From Pseudonocardia sp. TRM90224 (lineage in GTDB: Bacteria > Actinomycetota > Actinomycetes > Mycobacteriales > Pseudonocardiaceae): a stretch of 64,000 nt of DNA. Position numbers and translations under genes: made by a program. The notes beneath the pieces are model-generated. The model worked only from the letters and a program-made list of their open reading frames with translations, searched no databases and had not been told where the DNA came from. The DNA is taken from positions 107,516-171,515 of the forward strand of contig NZ_JAJGSX010000004.1 in the NCBI RefSeq assembly GCF_021245725.1, in the 5' to 3' direction. This document shows positions 54,713 to 63,965 of the stretch, piece by piece. Position 1 is the first letter of the stretch; every line of letters starts with the position of its first letter.

Positions 54713-55600
54713 TTATCCCTTCACCGAACCGGCCGCCATGCCCTGCACGATCAGCCGCTGGAAGATCAGCACCAGTACGAGCGGCGGGAGCACGGCGAGC
54801 ACGCCGGAGGCCGCCATCACGGTGAACTGCGTATTGAGGTCGGTCGCGAAGTTCGCCGCGATCACCGGCATCGTCTTCGACGCCGTCGTGCTCGTCAGGA
54901 ACAGCGCGAACATGAACTCGTTCCACGCCGTCATGAACGAGAACACTGCGGCCGCGACCAGCCCCGGCGCGGAGATCGGCAGCACGACCGTCCACATCGT
55001 GCGGAACCAGCCGCACCGGTCGACGCGTGCGGCGTCCTCCAGCTCCCGCGGCACCGCCCTGAAGAAGTCCTTGAGCACCCAGATCGTCACGGGGAGCGCG
55101 AACGTGGTGTAGGACAGGATCAGCGCGAGGTAGGTGTCGAGCAGGTCCAGCTCGCGCATGACCAGGTAGAACGGGATGATGATCGCGATGCCCGGGACCA
55201 TCCGCGTGAGCAGGTAGAGCATCATCAGCGCCTGGCTGCCGCGGAAGCGGATCCGCGAGAACGAGTAGGCGGCGAACACCCCGAGCACCAGGTTCAGCAG
55301 CGCCGTCAGCGTCGCGACGATCATGCTGTTGCCCAGCGCGTACGGCGTCTCCTCCACCGCGCGGGAGCCGACGAGCGCCTGCAGCCCCTCCGGGTTGACG
55401 AAGCTGGCGTAGTTCTCCACCGTCGGGTCCTGCGGGATCCACTGCGGTGGCAGCGATATCGCATCCACTTCGTGCATGAAGCTCATCGCGACGATCCAGT
55501 AGAACGGCAGCACCAGGTACAGCGCGAACAGCACCGCCGCGATGTAGACGACGATCTTCTTCCAGGGGATCCGGTACTTCAGGGGAATCGTCGTCGTCAT
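54713..55600 (-). CDS. Carbohydrate ABC transporter permease (MalG type)
   Basis: The 295-residue protein has six membrane helices and the EAA loop ELEDAARVDRCGWFRTMWTVVLPISAPGL, which docks on the ATPase. It overlaps the MalF-type permease gene by 4 bases and lies 4 bases before the ATPase gene. Confidence 0.93.
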   Translation of the reverse strand: MTTTIPLKYRIPWKKIVVYIAAVLFALYLVLPFYWIVAMSFMHEVDAISLPPQWIPQDPTVENYASFVNPEGLQALVGSRAVEETPYALGNSMIVATLTALLNLVLGVFAAYSFSRIRFRGSQALMMLYLLTRMVPGIAIIIPFYLVMRELDLLDTYLALILSYTTFALPVTIWVLKDFFRAVPRELEDAARVDRCGWFRTMWTVVLPISAPGLVAAAVFSFMTAWNEFMFALFLTSTTASKTMPVIAANFATDLNTQFTVMAASGVLAVLPPLVLVLIFQRLIVQGMAAGSVKG

Positions 55601-56511
55601 ACCTCGAAGCTCCCTCTGCGGTAGAGCAGCGAGACGTACCCGACGGAGATCACGAGCGTGATGAGCGTGATCACCCAGGCGTACGCGCTGCCGAGCCCGA
55701 CGTCGGTGAAGGTCAGCACCCGCTGCACCGTGAGCAGCGCGACGGTGGTCGTCGTGTCGCCGGGTCCGCCGCCGGTGAGCACGTAGATCGTGTCGAACGC
55801 GCGGAACGCGTTCATCGTCTCCAGGATCAGCACGATCAGCAGCGGGTGCATCAACCACGGCAACGTGACCTCGCGGAAGCGCTGGAACACCCCGGCACGG
55901 TCGACGGTCGCGGCGGCGTACAGCTCGCCGGGGATCGTCGACAGGCCCGCGAGCAGCACGATCACGACGAACGGCAGCGTGTTCCACACCTGCGCCATCG
56001 CGGTGAAGACGAACGCCCCCGTGGTGGACGTGAGCCACGCCTGGTAGCTGTCGATCAGCCCCAGCTGCAGCAGCAGGCCGTTGAGGGCGCCGGTCTTCGC
56101 GTCGAAGACCGTGCGCCACATCAGCCCGTTGACGACACCGGGCATCGCCCACGGCAGCAGCACGAGGCTGCGCAGCACGCCGCGGCCCATGAACGTCTCG
56201 TTGAGCACGAGCGCCATCGACAGCCCTAGCAGCACCGTCACGGTGACGACGAGCACGACGAAGAGCGCGGACACCCAGAGCGAGCGCAGGAACGCCTGGT
56301 CGCTGAACAGGCCGAGGTAGTTGTCGAACCAGATGAACCGGCGCAGCGCGGGCTGGGCGAGGTTGTCGCGGTGCAGGCTGACCCAGAACGAGTATCCGAT
56401 CGGATACGCCACCAGCAGCAGGATCGCGAGCAACGCCGGCACGTTGAGCGCGTACCCGCGGGCGGTGTCGCTCCACGGTTGCCGCCGTGCGGCGGCCTCT
56501 TTGCGCAGCAC
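55597..56511 (-). CDS. Carbohydrate ABC transporter permease (MalF type)
   Basis: The 304-residue protein has six membrane helices and the EAA loop GELYAAATVDRAGVFQRFREVTLPWLMHPLL. It pairs with the MalG-type protein. GTG start 2 bases after the stop of the binding-protein gene. Confidence 0.92.
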   Translation of the reverse strand: MLRKEAAARRQPWSDTARGYALNVPALLAILLLVAYPIGYSFWVSLHRDNLAQPALRRFIWFDNYLGLFSDQAFLRSLWVSALFVVLVVTVTVLLGLSMALVLNETFMGRGVLRSLVLLPWAMPGVVNGLMWRTVFDAKTGALNGLLLQLGLIDSYQAWLTSTTGAFVFTAMAQVWNTLPFVVIVLLAGLSTIPGELYAAATVDRAGVFQRFREVTLPWLMHPLLIVLILETMNAFRAFDTIYVLTGGGPGDTTTTVALLTVQRVLTFTDVGLGSAYAWVITLITLVISVGYVSLLYRRGSFEV

Positions 56512-56513
56512 GG

Positions 56514-57833
56514 TCAGGAGTACTTCTTAGCGAGCGCGTTCGCCGAATCCGCCAACGCCGTCATCGCGGCGGGTGCCGTCGACTGGTTGGTCAGCACCTG
56601 CTGCGTGGTCTTCTGCAGCGACGCCTCGAACTCGGCGTACCAGGGCGCGTGCACGACGTTGCGGGCCTTCGCCACCTCGGCGAGCTGCGCGTAGATCGTC
56701 GGGTCGACGAACTTCGCCAGCGCCTCAGTGATCTCCTTGTCCTGCGCGAGGTCCTTGAAGGTGAAGCCGAGGCCGCGCTTGAGGAACCAGTACCGGGCGG
56801 TGGCCGGCTGGCCGTCGGTGTAGCCGCCGAGGTAGTTCAGCAGCGTCATGGCCTGGTCCTTGACGTCCGTGTCGGCCGCGAGGCAGTACATGCGCGTGGT
56901 GCCGACCGTGCCCTTGAGCGTGCCGTCGAGGCTCGGGATCGGGGCGAGCTTGAGCTTGCCGGCCTGCTGCGACCGCGCGGGGTCGTTGTAGTCGCGCAGC
57001 GCGTAGCGGGCGCCGAAGTTGAAGGCGTACTGGCCGGCCTTCATGGCGTTGTCCAGCGGGACGGGCGTGAGCTGCAGCGACGCCGGGTCGACGATCTTGG
57101 ACTGGTTGGAGGCGCGGTGCAGCCACTCGAATGCCTGCCCGGCGACCGGGTCGGCGCCGTTCATCACCGGTTTCATGTCGTCGGAGAACAGCTGCCCGCC
57201 GCTGGAGTAGACGAGCGCCCAGATCCAGCTCTGCCAGGTGTCCTGCAGCTGCGCGGCGAACGCCAGCGGGTAGGGCATCAGGCCGGCGTCCTTGACCTTC
57301 AGCGACTGCTGTTCGAGCTCGTCGAGGCTCTTCGGCGGCGCCGAGATGCCTGCCTTCTCGAGGATCTCCGCGTTGTAGATCAGGCCCATGCAGTCGGTGT
57401 AGTAGGGCAGGCCGTACCGCTTGCCCTGGAACGTCATCGCCTTCGCGTTGGCGTCGTAGATACCGTTGTAGACCTCGTCGACGCCGGGCAGGCCGTCGAT
57501 CGGCTGCAGGTAGCCCGACTGCACCCACGTGCCGAGCGAGTCGTCGTAGACGTAGAGCGCGTCCGGGCCGTTCTTGCCGGTGAACTCCGCGACCACCTTC
57601 TGCCGGTACTGGGCGCTGGTGATCGGCGTGTACTGCACCTTGATCTCCGGGTGCAGCTTGGAGAAATTGCCGATGTTCTCCTCGACGAGCGGCGGTTCGT
57701 AGTCCCAGCCCTCGAAGCGGACGGTGCCGGTGCCGCCGGAGCCGCCCCGGTTGCCGCAGGCGGCGAGCAGCGGGAGGGCCGCGGCGGCCCCGAGGAGTGT
57801 TCGACGGCTGATCTGGGTGCGGGTGGGGGTCAT
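56514..57833 (-). CDS. Extracellular sugar-binding lipoprotein of ABC importer
   Basis: The 439-residue protein has a Tat-like lipoprotein signal (SRRTLLGAAAALPLLAACG; lipid Cys at about 26) and a family 1 solute-binding fold: FEGWDYEPPLVEENIGNFSKLHPEIKVQYTP, then RYGLPYYTDCMGLIYNAEILEKAGIS and AYNFGARYAL-like strands. It delivers a carbohydrate to the two permeases. Its ATG overlaps the regulator stop (ATGA). Confidence 0.92.
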   Translation of the reverse strand: MTPTRTQISRRTLLGAAAALPLLAACGNRGGSGGTGTVRFEGWDYEPPLVEENIGNFSKLHPEIKVQYTPITSAQYRQKVVAEFTGKNGPDALYVYDDSLGTWVQSGYLQPIDGLPGVDEVYNGIYDANAKAMTFQGKRYGLPYYTDCMGLIYNAEILEKAGISAPPKSLDELEQQSLKVKDAGLMPYPLAFAAQLQDTWQSWIWALVYSSGGQLFSDDMKPVMNGADPVAGQAFEWLHRASNQSKIVDPASLQLTPVPLDNAMKAGQYAFNFGARYALRDYNDPARSQQAGKLKLAPIPSLDGTLKGTVGTTRMYCLAADTDVKDQAMTLLNYLGGYTDGQPATARYWFLKRGLGFTFKDLAQDKEITEALAKFVDPTIYAQLAEVAKARNVVHAPWYAEFEASLQKTTQQVLTNQSTAPAAMTALADSANALAKKYS

Positions 57834-59149
57834 GGGGATCCCTTCCGTTCGAGCGCGGCGGTGATGCCTAGGCGGTAAAGGCGGGTCGGACGTCCTTTCC
57901 GATGGGCCTGTGCCGTGCCTTCCGGCGTGACGAGGCCCCCTGCGACCAGGCTGCGGATGAGCCGCCGGCCGCTGGCGTCGGTGATGCCGAGCGAGTCGGC
58001 GAGCTCGCTCGGCGCGATCGGGCGTCCGACCAGCCGCTCCTCGACCGCCGCGAGGCGGGAAAGCGTGCTGGCGGAGAGCCCGACGTGCGAGGCGAGCTGC
58101 TCGAGCTCGGCGGCGTGCTCGCGGTAGGCGAACGTCAGCGCCTGGTGCGAGGGGCCCATCGGCCCGATGATCAGCCCGCTGTCCTCGACGAGGTAGCCGC
58201 ACGGGCCGTGCTCCTGGTCGGCGCGGGCCGCGGCGCGCTCGGCGAGCAGCACGCAGTTGCGCGCTGACGCCCCGACGCCGAACCCGGCGACGACCCGCGA
58301 GCCGATGGCCGTGGCGGCGTGCCCCAGCGCCGGCACCGAGACCCAGCTGTTCGTGATCCGCTCGAAGAGCGCCTTGTGCGCGAACACGACCACGCCGCGG
58401 CGGCCGCGGTTCTCGATCCAGGCGTCGGCGAACTCGGGCGTCTCCACCAGCAGGTTCATCAGCCGGACCCGCGCGCGGTCGAGGTCGATCCCGCCGTCCT
58501 GCTTGGAGACGAAGAAGACCCCTGCCGCGAAACGCTGCGCGCTGGCCCGTTCGGTCTCGATGCGCAGCGCGAGCTCGTGCAGCTCGGCGCGCACCGTAGA
58601 GGTGACCTTCTCGATGTTGAGCAGCCGCACCGAGCCGCTCAGCGCCTGCCGGACGGCCGTGCGCATGGTGATCACGAGCCCGTCGGGGTGGTCGGCGAGG
58701 AACGCGCGGTGGAAGTCGACAAGCTCCGTCGCCGTCTGCTCGGCGGCGTACGGGAGGCACCGGATGGCGGCCGGGTCCAGCCCGAGCCGGCTCGCGACCT
58801 CGTCGATGAAGTGCTGCTCGAACGTGTCGATGCTGACCGGCGTCGCCGCCCACCCCCGCGCGTAGGCCTGGCAGAACATCAGCGCGAGGTCGGTCGGGGT
58901 CGGACGGGTGATCGTCACCTGCACCTGCGGCGGGAGCAGGTCGCGACACACCGTGTACGGGAGCGGGCCGAGCAGCAGCCCGTCGACTTGGCGGCCGGCG
59001 AGCAGCTGCTGCACCGCCGGCCGGATGCCGTCCTCGTACTCGTAGCTGACCCACTCCAGCTCGACGCCCGTCAGCGTCCGCGCGGCCTCCCGGAACATGG
59101 GCAGGCTGCGGGTGTGGGACACCACGCCGATCACGAACGTCACGCGCAA
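57830..59149 (-). CDS. Transcriptional regulator with receptor-like N terminus and winged-helix C terminus
   Basis: The 439-residue protein is not a standard LacI or GntR regulator. Residues 1-130 (VTFVIGVVSHTRSLPMFREAARTLTGVELEWVSYEYEDGIRPAVQQLLAGRQVDGLLLGPLPYTVCRDLL) look like a PrpR/periplasmic-type sensor lobe. The centre has a segment with YLVEDSGLIIGPMG. The end is a winged helix, LADSLGITDASGRRLIRSLVAGGLVTPEG, with basic wing GRPTRLYRL. It heads the sugar operon and most likely controls it in response to an intermediate. The ATG at 59149 is at the first strand. Confidence 0.75.
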   Translation of the reverse strand: MRVTFVIGVVSHTRSLPMFREAARTLTGVELEWVSYEYEDGIRPAVQQLLAGRQVDGLLLGPLPYTVCRDLLPPQVQVTITRPTPTDLALMFCQAYARGWAATPVSIDTFEQHFIDEVASRLGLDPAAIRCLPYAAEQTATELVDFHRAFLADHPDGLVITMRTAVRQALSGSVRLLNIEKVTSTVRAELHELALRIETERASAQRFAAGVFFVSKQDGGIDLDRARVRLMNLLVETPEFADAWIENRGRRGVVVFAHKALFERITNSWVSVPALGHAATAIGSRVVAGFGVGASARNCVLLAERAAARADQEHGPCGYLVEDSGLIIGPMGPSHQALTFAYREHAAELEQLASHVGLSASTLSRLAAVEERLVGRPIAPSELADSLGITDASGRRLIRSLVAGGLVTPEGTAQAHRKGRPTRLYRLGITAALERKGSP

Positions 59150-59494
59150 CCACCCGAATTAGGAACGAGGTGCGTAAATGGTGCGTTTCTGATTGGAGCG
59201 CACTCTAACGGCGCATGAACGGCAAAGGAAGGGCTTCTTTCCGGCCGGCCGGATCACGCCGCCCTGGCGAGCGCGTTGCGCACGCGAGGGCAGCAGGCGT
59301 GCGGGACGCATACGTTGCCGGGAAAGCCACTTTCCCAGCACCACAGGCCGGGAAAGTGGCTTTCCAGGCACCCCGACCGATGGGTTGGCACGAAAGTGCC
59401 GTTCGCGCATCCCCGCGGTCGCCGAGGCGGGCGTACGGGCGGGCCCGAGGTCGGAGGAGCGGGCGAACTCGTCGACAACGACGTTTTGGTCGAT
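59150..59494. other. Divergent intergenic region with repeats
   Basis: This 345-base region separates the sugar operon from the small membrane gene. An AT-richer stretch at about 59150-59220 with GTGCGTTTCTGATTGGAGCG should carry the operon promoter. Family 1 copy 8 and the left arm of another inverted repeat lie further right. No further gene seen. Confidence 0.6.
59316..59370. repeat. Family 1 palindrome, copy 8
   Basis: GGGAAAGCCACTTTCCC and GGGAAAGTGGCTTTCC face each other, with outer pair TGCC/GGCA and a few unpaired bases. It is the most diverged full copy. GCGttgCGCACGCG lies shortly before it, recalling the small hairpin beside copies 3 and 4. Confidence 0.9.
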
Positions 59495-59528
59495 GTGAGC
59501 GCTAACAAACAGCCAAAACGTCGTTGTC
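59474..59528. repeat. Single-copy inverted repeat around a start codon
   Basis: GACAACGACGTTTTGG (59474-59489) pairs exactly with CCAAAACGTCGTTGTC (59513-59528), leaving a 23-base loop that contains the GTG start of the next small gene. It resembles family 2 in its GTTTTG/CAAAAC element but is otherwise different, and only one copy is in the window. Confidence 0.9.
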
Positions 59529-59824
59529 AACGAATCACCCCGGCACCCCCAGCACCCCAACCGGCGAAGCTGCTGGTCGTGGCGAGCGCGGTGGCCGGCT
59601 TCCTCTGCGCAGGGGCGGGTCACTTCAACGACGAGCGGTCGTCGATCCGCGTGGAGCAGCCGTCGACCCCGCCCGGATACGTACCGGCGCGCCCGTACTT
59701 CGTCACCGACGACCCGGCGAGGGCACGCAGGGGCGCCCGGAATGCCGACGCGCTGACGCTCCCGGTGTTCACGCTGGCGTTCGTGATCGCGCTGCGCGAG
59801 CGTCGGCGCGGCGTGCTCCTGTGA
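59495..59824 (+). CDS. Small membrane protein, unknown
   Basis: A GTG-started frame of 109 residues: a basic Pro-rich start, one membrane helix (about 26-45, AKLLVVASAVAGFLCAGAG), an outside stretch with PSTPPGYVPARPYFVTDDPARARRGARNADALT and a weaker second hydrophobic segment (LPVFTLAFVIAL). Third positions are GC-rich, as in real genes here. No family recognised. The start lies in the loop of an inverted repeat. Confidence 0.5.
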   Translation: MSANKQPKRRCQRITPAPPAPQPAKLLVVASAVAGFLCAGAGHFNDERSSIRVEQPSTPPGYVPARPYFVTDDPARARRGARNADALTLPVFTLAFVIALRERRRGVLL

Positions 59825-59831
59825 ACCGCGC

Positions 59832-60590
59832 CTACTCCTCCAGCAGCGCCCGCAGCATCGGGCGTTCCGCCTCCGACACGTACCCGGCGTAGTAGGCGTA
59901 GAGCGTCTCCCGGGCCAGGCGGGAGGCGCGTGCGCCGTCCCGGCTGCGGACGGCGTCGAGCACCTCGGCGTGGTGGCGCATCGACTGCTCCATCAGCTCG
60001 CGCTGGTCGGGCGAGTGGGCGATCTTGTGGGAGATCAGGCCGAGCACCACGCCGCGCACGACGTCGCTGCAGACCTCGATCAACGTGTTGCGGCTGGCGC
60101 GCGCGACGGTGTCGTGGAAGGCGACGTCGGCGCGGCTGAACTCCTCGTAGCCGCGGTCGATCGCCGCCGTCATCGCCGCCAGCGCCTCGTCCATCGCGTC
60201 GAGCTCCTCGGCGCTGGCCATGCGCGCCGCAAGCAGGTTCGCGGAGCTCTCCAGCAGCATCCGGAACTGCACGAGCTCGCCGAGCCCCACCTCGTCGACC
60301 TGCACCATGCGCGTCACCGACTTGCGCAGCGCCGCGGGTGAGAAGGGCATGATCTCGGGGCCGCGCGGGTCACCGGGCCGCGACTGGACGAGCCCGCCGC
60401 TCTCGAGCACCCGCAGCGCCTCGCGGACCGTCGAGCGGCTCACCGCGAACTGCGCCATCATCTCCCGCTCGCTCGGCAGCCGCTCCCCCGGCGCCAGCAG
60501 CCCGCGGTACACGCGGTCCTCGATCTGCTCGACGATCCGCTCGTACGCCCGTACGGGCCGGACCGGTTCGAAACGCGGCGGGACGCCCAT
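59832..60590 (-). CDS. GntR-family (FadR subfamily) transcriptional regulator
   Basis: The 252-residue protein has the GntR winged helix RGLLAPGERLPSEREMMAQFAVSRSTVREALRVLESGGLVQSRPG and a FadR-type C-terminal helical ligand domain with metal-ligand-like residues (RADVAFHDTVARAS, MRHHAEVLDAV). It is divergent from a peptide-type ABC importer, and a perfect GntR operator lies between, so it probably represses that importer until a carboxylate-type ligand binds. Confidence 0.92.
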   Translation of the reverse strand: MGVPPRFEPVRPVRAYERIVEQIEDRVYRGLLAPGERLPSEREMMAQFAVSRSTVREALRVLESGGLVQSRPGDPRGPEIMPFSPAALRKSVTRMVQVDEVGLGELVQFRMLLESSANLLAARMASAEELDAMDEALAAMTAAIDRGYEEFSRADVAFHDTVARASRNTLIEVCSDVVRGVVLGLISHKIAHSPDQRELMEQSMRHHAEVLDAVRSRDGARASRLARETLYAYYAGYVSEAERPMLRALLEE

Positions 60591-60647
60591 GCGGCTCCTT
60601 CTTGACCCGTGGAGGGGCCCGTGTCAGTGTGACGCCGCAGTGAGGAT

Positions 60648-60662
60648 ACTGGTCAGACCAGT
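60648..60662. promoter_or_regulatory. GntR/FadR-type operator
   Basis: ACTGGTCAGACCAGT is a perfect palindrome around a single central base and contains TGGTCNGACCA, the classic FadR-subfamily site. It lies 58 bases upstream of the GntR start and 21 bases before the divergent binding-protein gene. Confidence 0.85.
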
Positions 60663-60682
60663 CTGCGAGAGGACGTCCGGCG

Positions 60683-62206
60683 ATGCGATTTCGACTCCGG
60701 CCCCTGAGGGCCGTGCTCACCGGCGCGCTCCTCGCCGCCACCGCCGCCTGCTCGGCCGGGTCGACCGCCCCCGGCGGCGCGGCCCCGGCAGCGCCCGGCG
60801 CGGCGACGCTGACCATCGGCCTCACCGCCGAGCCGGCCAACCTCGACTTCACGCGCACCGACGGCGCCGCGATCCCCGAGGCGTTGCTGGTCAACGTCTA
60901 CGAGGGTCTCGTCAAGATCGACCAGGCCACCGGCGAGGTCGTCCCGGCGCTCGCCGAGAAGTGGACGGTCAGCCCGGACGGCCTGACCTACGACTTCACC
61001 CTTCGCCAGGGTGTGACGTTCTCCAACGGCGAGCCGTTCACCGCCGACGACGTCAAGTTCAGCATCGAGCGGGTGAAGTCGGCCGACTGGACGATCTCGC
61101 TCAAGGAGGGCATGTCGGTCGTCAGCTCGGTCGAGGTCGTCTCGCCGACGCAAGCCAGGGTCGTGCTCTCGCAGCCGAGCAACAACTGGCTCTTCCGGAT
61201 GACCACGCGCATCGGCGCGATGTTCGACCCGTCGGGCGTCGCCGACCTCGCGAACAAGCCCGTGGGCACCGGTCCTTACGAGGTGACGGCGTTCCGCAGG
61301 GGCGACGGCATCGACCTGACCGCGCGCCAGAACTACTGGGGCCAGAAGCCCGCGATCAGCAAGGCCACGCTGCGCTACTTCAAGGACGCGACCGCGACGA
61401 CGAACGCGCTGCTCACCGGCGGCATCGACGTCATCGGCACGGTGCAGTCGCCCGAGTCGCTCGCGCAGTTCACCAACGACCCGCGCTTCCAGGTCATCGA
61501 GGGCACCACGAACGGCGAGGTCACGCTCGCCATGAACAACGCGGCGGGCCCGACGAGCGACGTGCGGGTGCGCAGGGCGATCGCGATGGCCATCGACCAC
61601 AAGGCCGTGCTCGACACGGCGTGGGCCGGCCGCGGCGCGTTGATCGACACGATGGTGCCGCCGACCGACCCGTGGTTCGAGCCGCTCCCGGACGTCACCC
61701 CGTACAACCCGGAGGCGGCGAAGGCGCTGCTCGCCGAGGCCGGCCAGCCCGCTCCGAAGCTGCGCTTCCGCATCGCGAACCTGCCCTACGCCGTCGCCGC
61801 GGCGCAGGTCGTCCAGTCGCAGCTCAAGGCGGTCGGGATCGACGCCCAGATCGAGCCGATGGAGTTCCCGGCACGCTGGCTGGAGCAGGTGTTCAAGGGC
61901 GCCGACTACGACCTGTCGATCGTGGCGCACGTCGAGCCGCGTGACATCAGGACGTTCGGCACGCCCACGTACTACTGGCGCTACGACAACAAGCAGGTCC
62001 AGGAACTGCTGACGAAGGCCGACAGCGGTCCGGCCGCCGAGCAGGACGCCACGATGAAGCAGGTCGGGCGGCTCATCGCGGAGGACGCCGCCGCCGACTG
62101 GCTGTTCCTGCTGCCGAACCTGATCGTCGCGGAGACCGACGTGAAGGGGCTGCCGAAGAACCGCATCGGCGAGTCGCTCGAGCTGACCACCCTCTCGCGC
62201 GGCTGA
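60683..62206 (+). CDS. Dpp/Opp-type ABC transporter substrate-binding lipoprotein (SBP family 5)
   Basis: The 507-residue protein has a lipoprotein signal (LLAATAACS; Cys about 23) and the family 5 pattern: LTIGLTAEPANLDFTRTDG, VNVYEGLVKID, ALAEKWTVSPDGLTYDFTLRQGVTFSNGEPFTADDVKFSIER, and PVGTGPYEVTAFRRGD. Such proteins bind peptides, opines, nickel complexes or sugars. TGATG overlap joins it to the permease gene. Confidence 0.92.
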   Translation: MRFRLRPLRAVLTGALLAATAACSAGSTAPGGAAPAAPGAATLTIGLTAEPANLDFTRTDGAAIPEALLVNVYEGLVKIDQATGEVVPALAEKWTVSPDGLTYDFTLRQGVTFSNGEPFTADDVKFSIERVKSADWTISLKEGMSVVSSVEVVSPTQARVVLSQPSNNWLFRMTTRIGAMFDPSGVADLANKPVGTGPYEVTAFRRGDGIDLTARQNYWGQKPAISKATLRYFKDATATTNALLTGGIDVIGTVQSPESLAQFTNDPRFQVIEGTTNGEVTLAMNNAAGPTSDVRVRRAIAMAIDHKAVLDTAWAGRGALIDTMVPPTDPWFEPLPDVTPYNPEAAKALLAEAGQPAPKLRFRIANLPYAVAAAQVVQSQLKAVGIDAQIEPMEFPARWLEQVFKGADYDLSIVAHVEPRDIRTFGTPTYYWRYDNKQVQELLTKADSGPAAEQDATMKQVGRLIAEDAAADWLFLLPNLIVAETDVKGLPKNRIGESLELTTLSRG

Positions 62207-63153
62207 TGCTGCTGCAGATCGTCCAGCGGGCCGCCGTCTTCGTGGTGAGCCTCGCTGTTGCGACCGTCGTGGTGTTCCTCTTCATGGCGGTGCTGCCCGG
62301 CGACCCCGCGCGGGTCGCGCTGGGTGTGAACGCCACGGAGGAGGCGGTCGCCGCGACGCGGGCGGCGTTCGGCACCGACCGGTCGCTGCTCGTGCAGTAC
62401 GTCGACTGGGTCGGCGGGCTGCCCCTCGGCGACTTCGGCCGCTCCTACGTCACGCAGGCCGACATCGGGCCGCAGGTCGTCGACCGGCTGCTGGTGACGA
62501 TGTGGCTCGTGCTCTCGGGCATGGCGATCGCGCTGGTCGTGGCGGTGCCGCTGGGCATCGCCGCCGCGGTGCGCCACCGCAGCGCGAGCGGGACGGTGAT
62601 CTCGGCGTTCAGCCAGGTCGGGGTCGCGGTGCCGAGCTTCCTCGCCGGGATCCTGCTGGTCACGGTGTTCGCGGTGCGGTTGGGCTGGCTGCCCTCCGGC
62701 GGTTGGACGCCGCCCGCGGCCGATCCCGGGACGTTCCTGCGGCAGCTGATCCTGCCCGCGCTCTCGCTCGGGCTGGTGCAGGGCGCGGTGCTCACCCGGT
62801 ACGTCCGCTCGGCCGTGCTCGACGTCCTGCGCGAGGACTACCTGCGCACCGCGCGGTCGAAGGGACTGCGGCCCACTGCCGCGCTGGTGCGCCACGGGCT
62901 GCGCAACGCCGCGATCCCGGTGGTGACGGTGCTCGGGCTGCAGCTGGCGACGCTGCTGGTGGGGGCGGTGGTGGTCGAGCGGGTGTTCGTCATCCCGGGG
63001 CTGGGCAGCCTGCTGCTCGACGGGGTCGCGAACCGCGACCTGCTGCTCGTCCAGGGTGTGGTGATCGTGCTGGTGCTGGCGGTGCTGGTGGTGAACTTCC
63101 TGGTGGACGTCGCGTACACAGTGCTCGACCCGCGGTTGCGGAGGGCCCGATGA
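62206..63153 (+). CDS. ABC transporter permease (DppB/OppB type)
   Basis: The 315-residue permease has six membrane segments, LPGDPARVALG after the first helix, and the EAA-like loop EDYLRTARSKGLRPTAALVRHGLRNAAIPVVTVLG. It forms the channel with the following DppC-type protein, whose ATG overlaps its stop. Confidence 0.93.
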   Translation: MLLQIVQRAAVFVVSLAVATVVVFLFMAVLPGDPARVALGVNATEEAVAATRAAFGTDRSLLVQYVDWVGGLPLGDFGRSYVTQADIGPQVVDRLLVTMWLVLSGMAIALVVAVPLGIAAAVRHRSASGTVISAFSQVGVAVPSFLAGILLVTVFAVRLGWLPSGGWTPPAADPGTFLRQLILPALSLGLVQGAVLTRYVRSAVLDVLREDYLRTARSKGLRPTAALVRHGLRNAAIPVVTVLGLQLATLLVGAVVVERVFVIPGLGSLLLDGVANRDLLLVQGVVIVLVLAVLVVNFLVDVAYTVLDPRLRRAR

Positions 63154-63965
63154 GAGGGCGCACGGGACTGATCGTCGGCGGCGCGCTCGTCGGGATCGTC
63201 GTGCTGGGCGCGCTGCTGTCGTTCGTCTGGACGCCCTACGACGCAGTGGCCGTCGATCCGACCTCCCGGATCCAGGGCCCGAGCGCCGCGCACTGGCTGG
63301 GCACCGACATCTTCGGGCGCGACGTCGTGAGCCAGCTGCTCGTCGGCGCGCGGACGACGCTGCTCGTCGGGGTGGTCGCGGTCGGCATCGCCGCCGTGCT
63401 CGGCACCCCGATCGGGATCCTCGCCGGGATGGCGCCGAACTGGCTCGGCGAGTTGCTCATGCGGGTGAACGACCTGGTGCTCGCGTTCCCCGCGCTGCTG
63501 CTCGCGATCATGTTCGGCGCGGTGTTCGGGCCGAGCACGCTGACGGCGATGGTGGCGATCGGGATCGCGACGGTGCCGTCGTTCGCGCGGCTGGCTCGCA
63601 GCGGGACGATGCAGGTGATGAGCACGGAGTACGTGCTCGCGGCGCGAGCGGCCGGCCGGCCGGGCCCGGCGGTGGCGGCGCGACACGTCCTGCCGAACAT
63701 CGCGGGGCTGCTGCTGGTGCAGGCCTCGGTGTCGTTCGCGATCGCGGTGCTCGCCGAGGCGGCGCTGTCGTTCCTCGGGTTCGGGACGCGCCCGCCGACG
63801 CCGTCGTGGGGACGGATGCTGCAGGAGGCCCAGCAGCTGCTCTACTCGACGCCCGAGCTGGCGCTCTGGCCCGGGCTGGCGATCGCGCTGGCCGTGCTGG
63901 GGTTCAACCTGCTGGGCGACGGGCTGCGCGACAAGTTCGACCCGAGGCTGGTGGACAGCCGATGA
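63150..63965 (+). CDS. ABC transporter permease (DppC/OppC type)
   Basis: The 271-residue permease begins with one membrane helix and then HWLGTDIFGRDVVSQLLVGARTTLLVG, the DppC hallmark. The EAA loop is EYVLAARAAGRPGPAVAARHVLPNIAGLLLV, and near the end comes LSFLGFGTRPPTPSWGRML. Its ATG overlaps the DppB stop. Confidence 0.93.
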   Translation: MRGRTGLIVGGALVGIVVLGALLSFVWTPYDAVAVDPTSRIQGPSAAHWLGTDIFGRDVVSQLLVGARTTLLVGVVAVGIAAVLGTPIGILAGMAPNWLGELLMRVNDLVLAFPALLLAIMFGAVFGPSTLTAMVAIGIATVPSFARLARSGTMQVMSTEYVLAARAAGRPGPAVAARHVLPNIAGLLLVQASVSFAIAVLAEAALSFLGFGTRPPTPSWGRMLQEAQQLLYSTPELALWPGLAIALAVLGFNLLGDGLRDKFDPRLVDSR

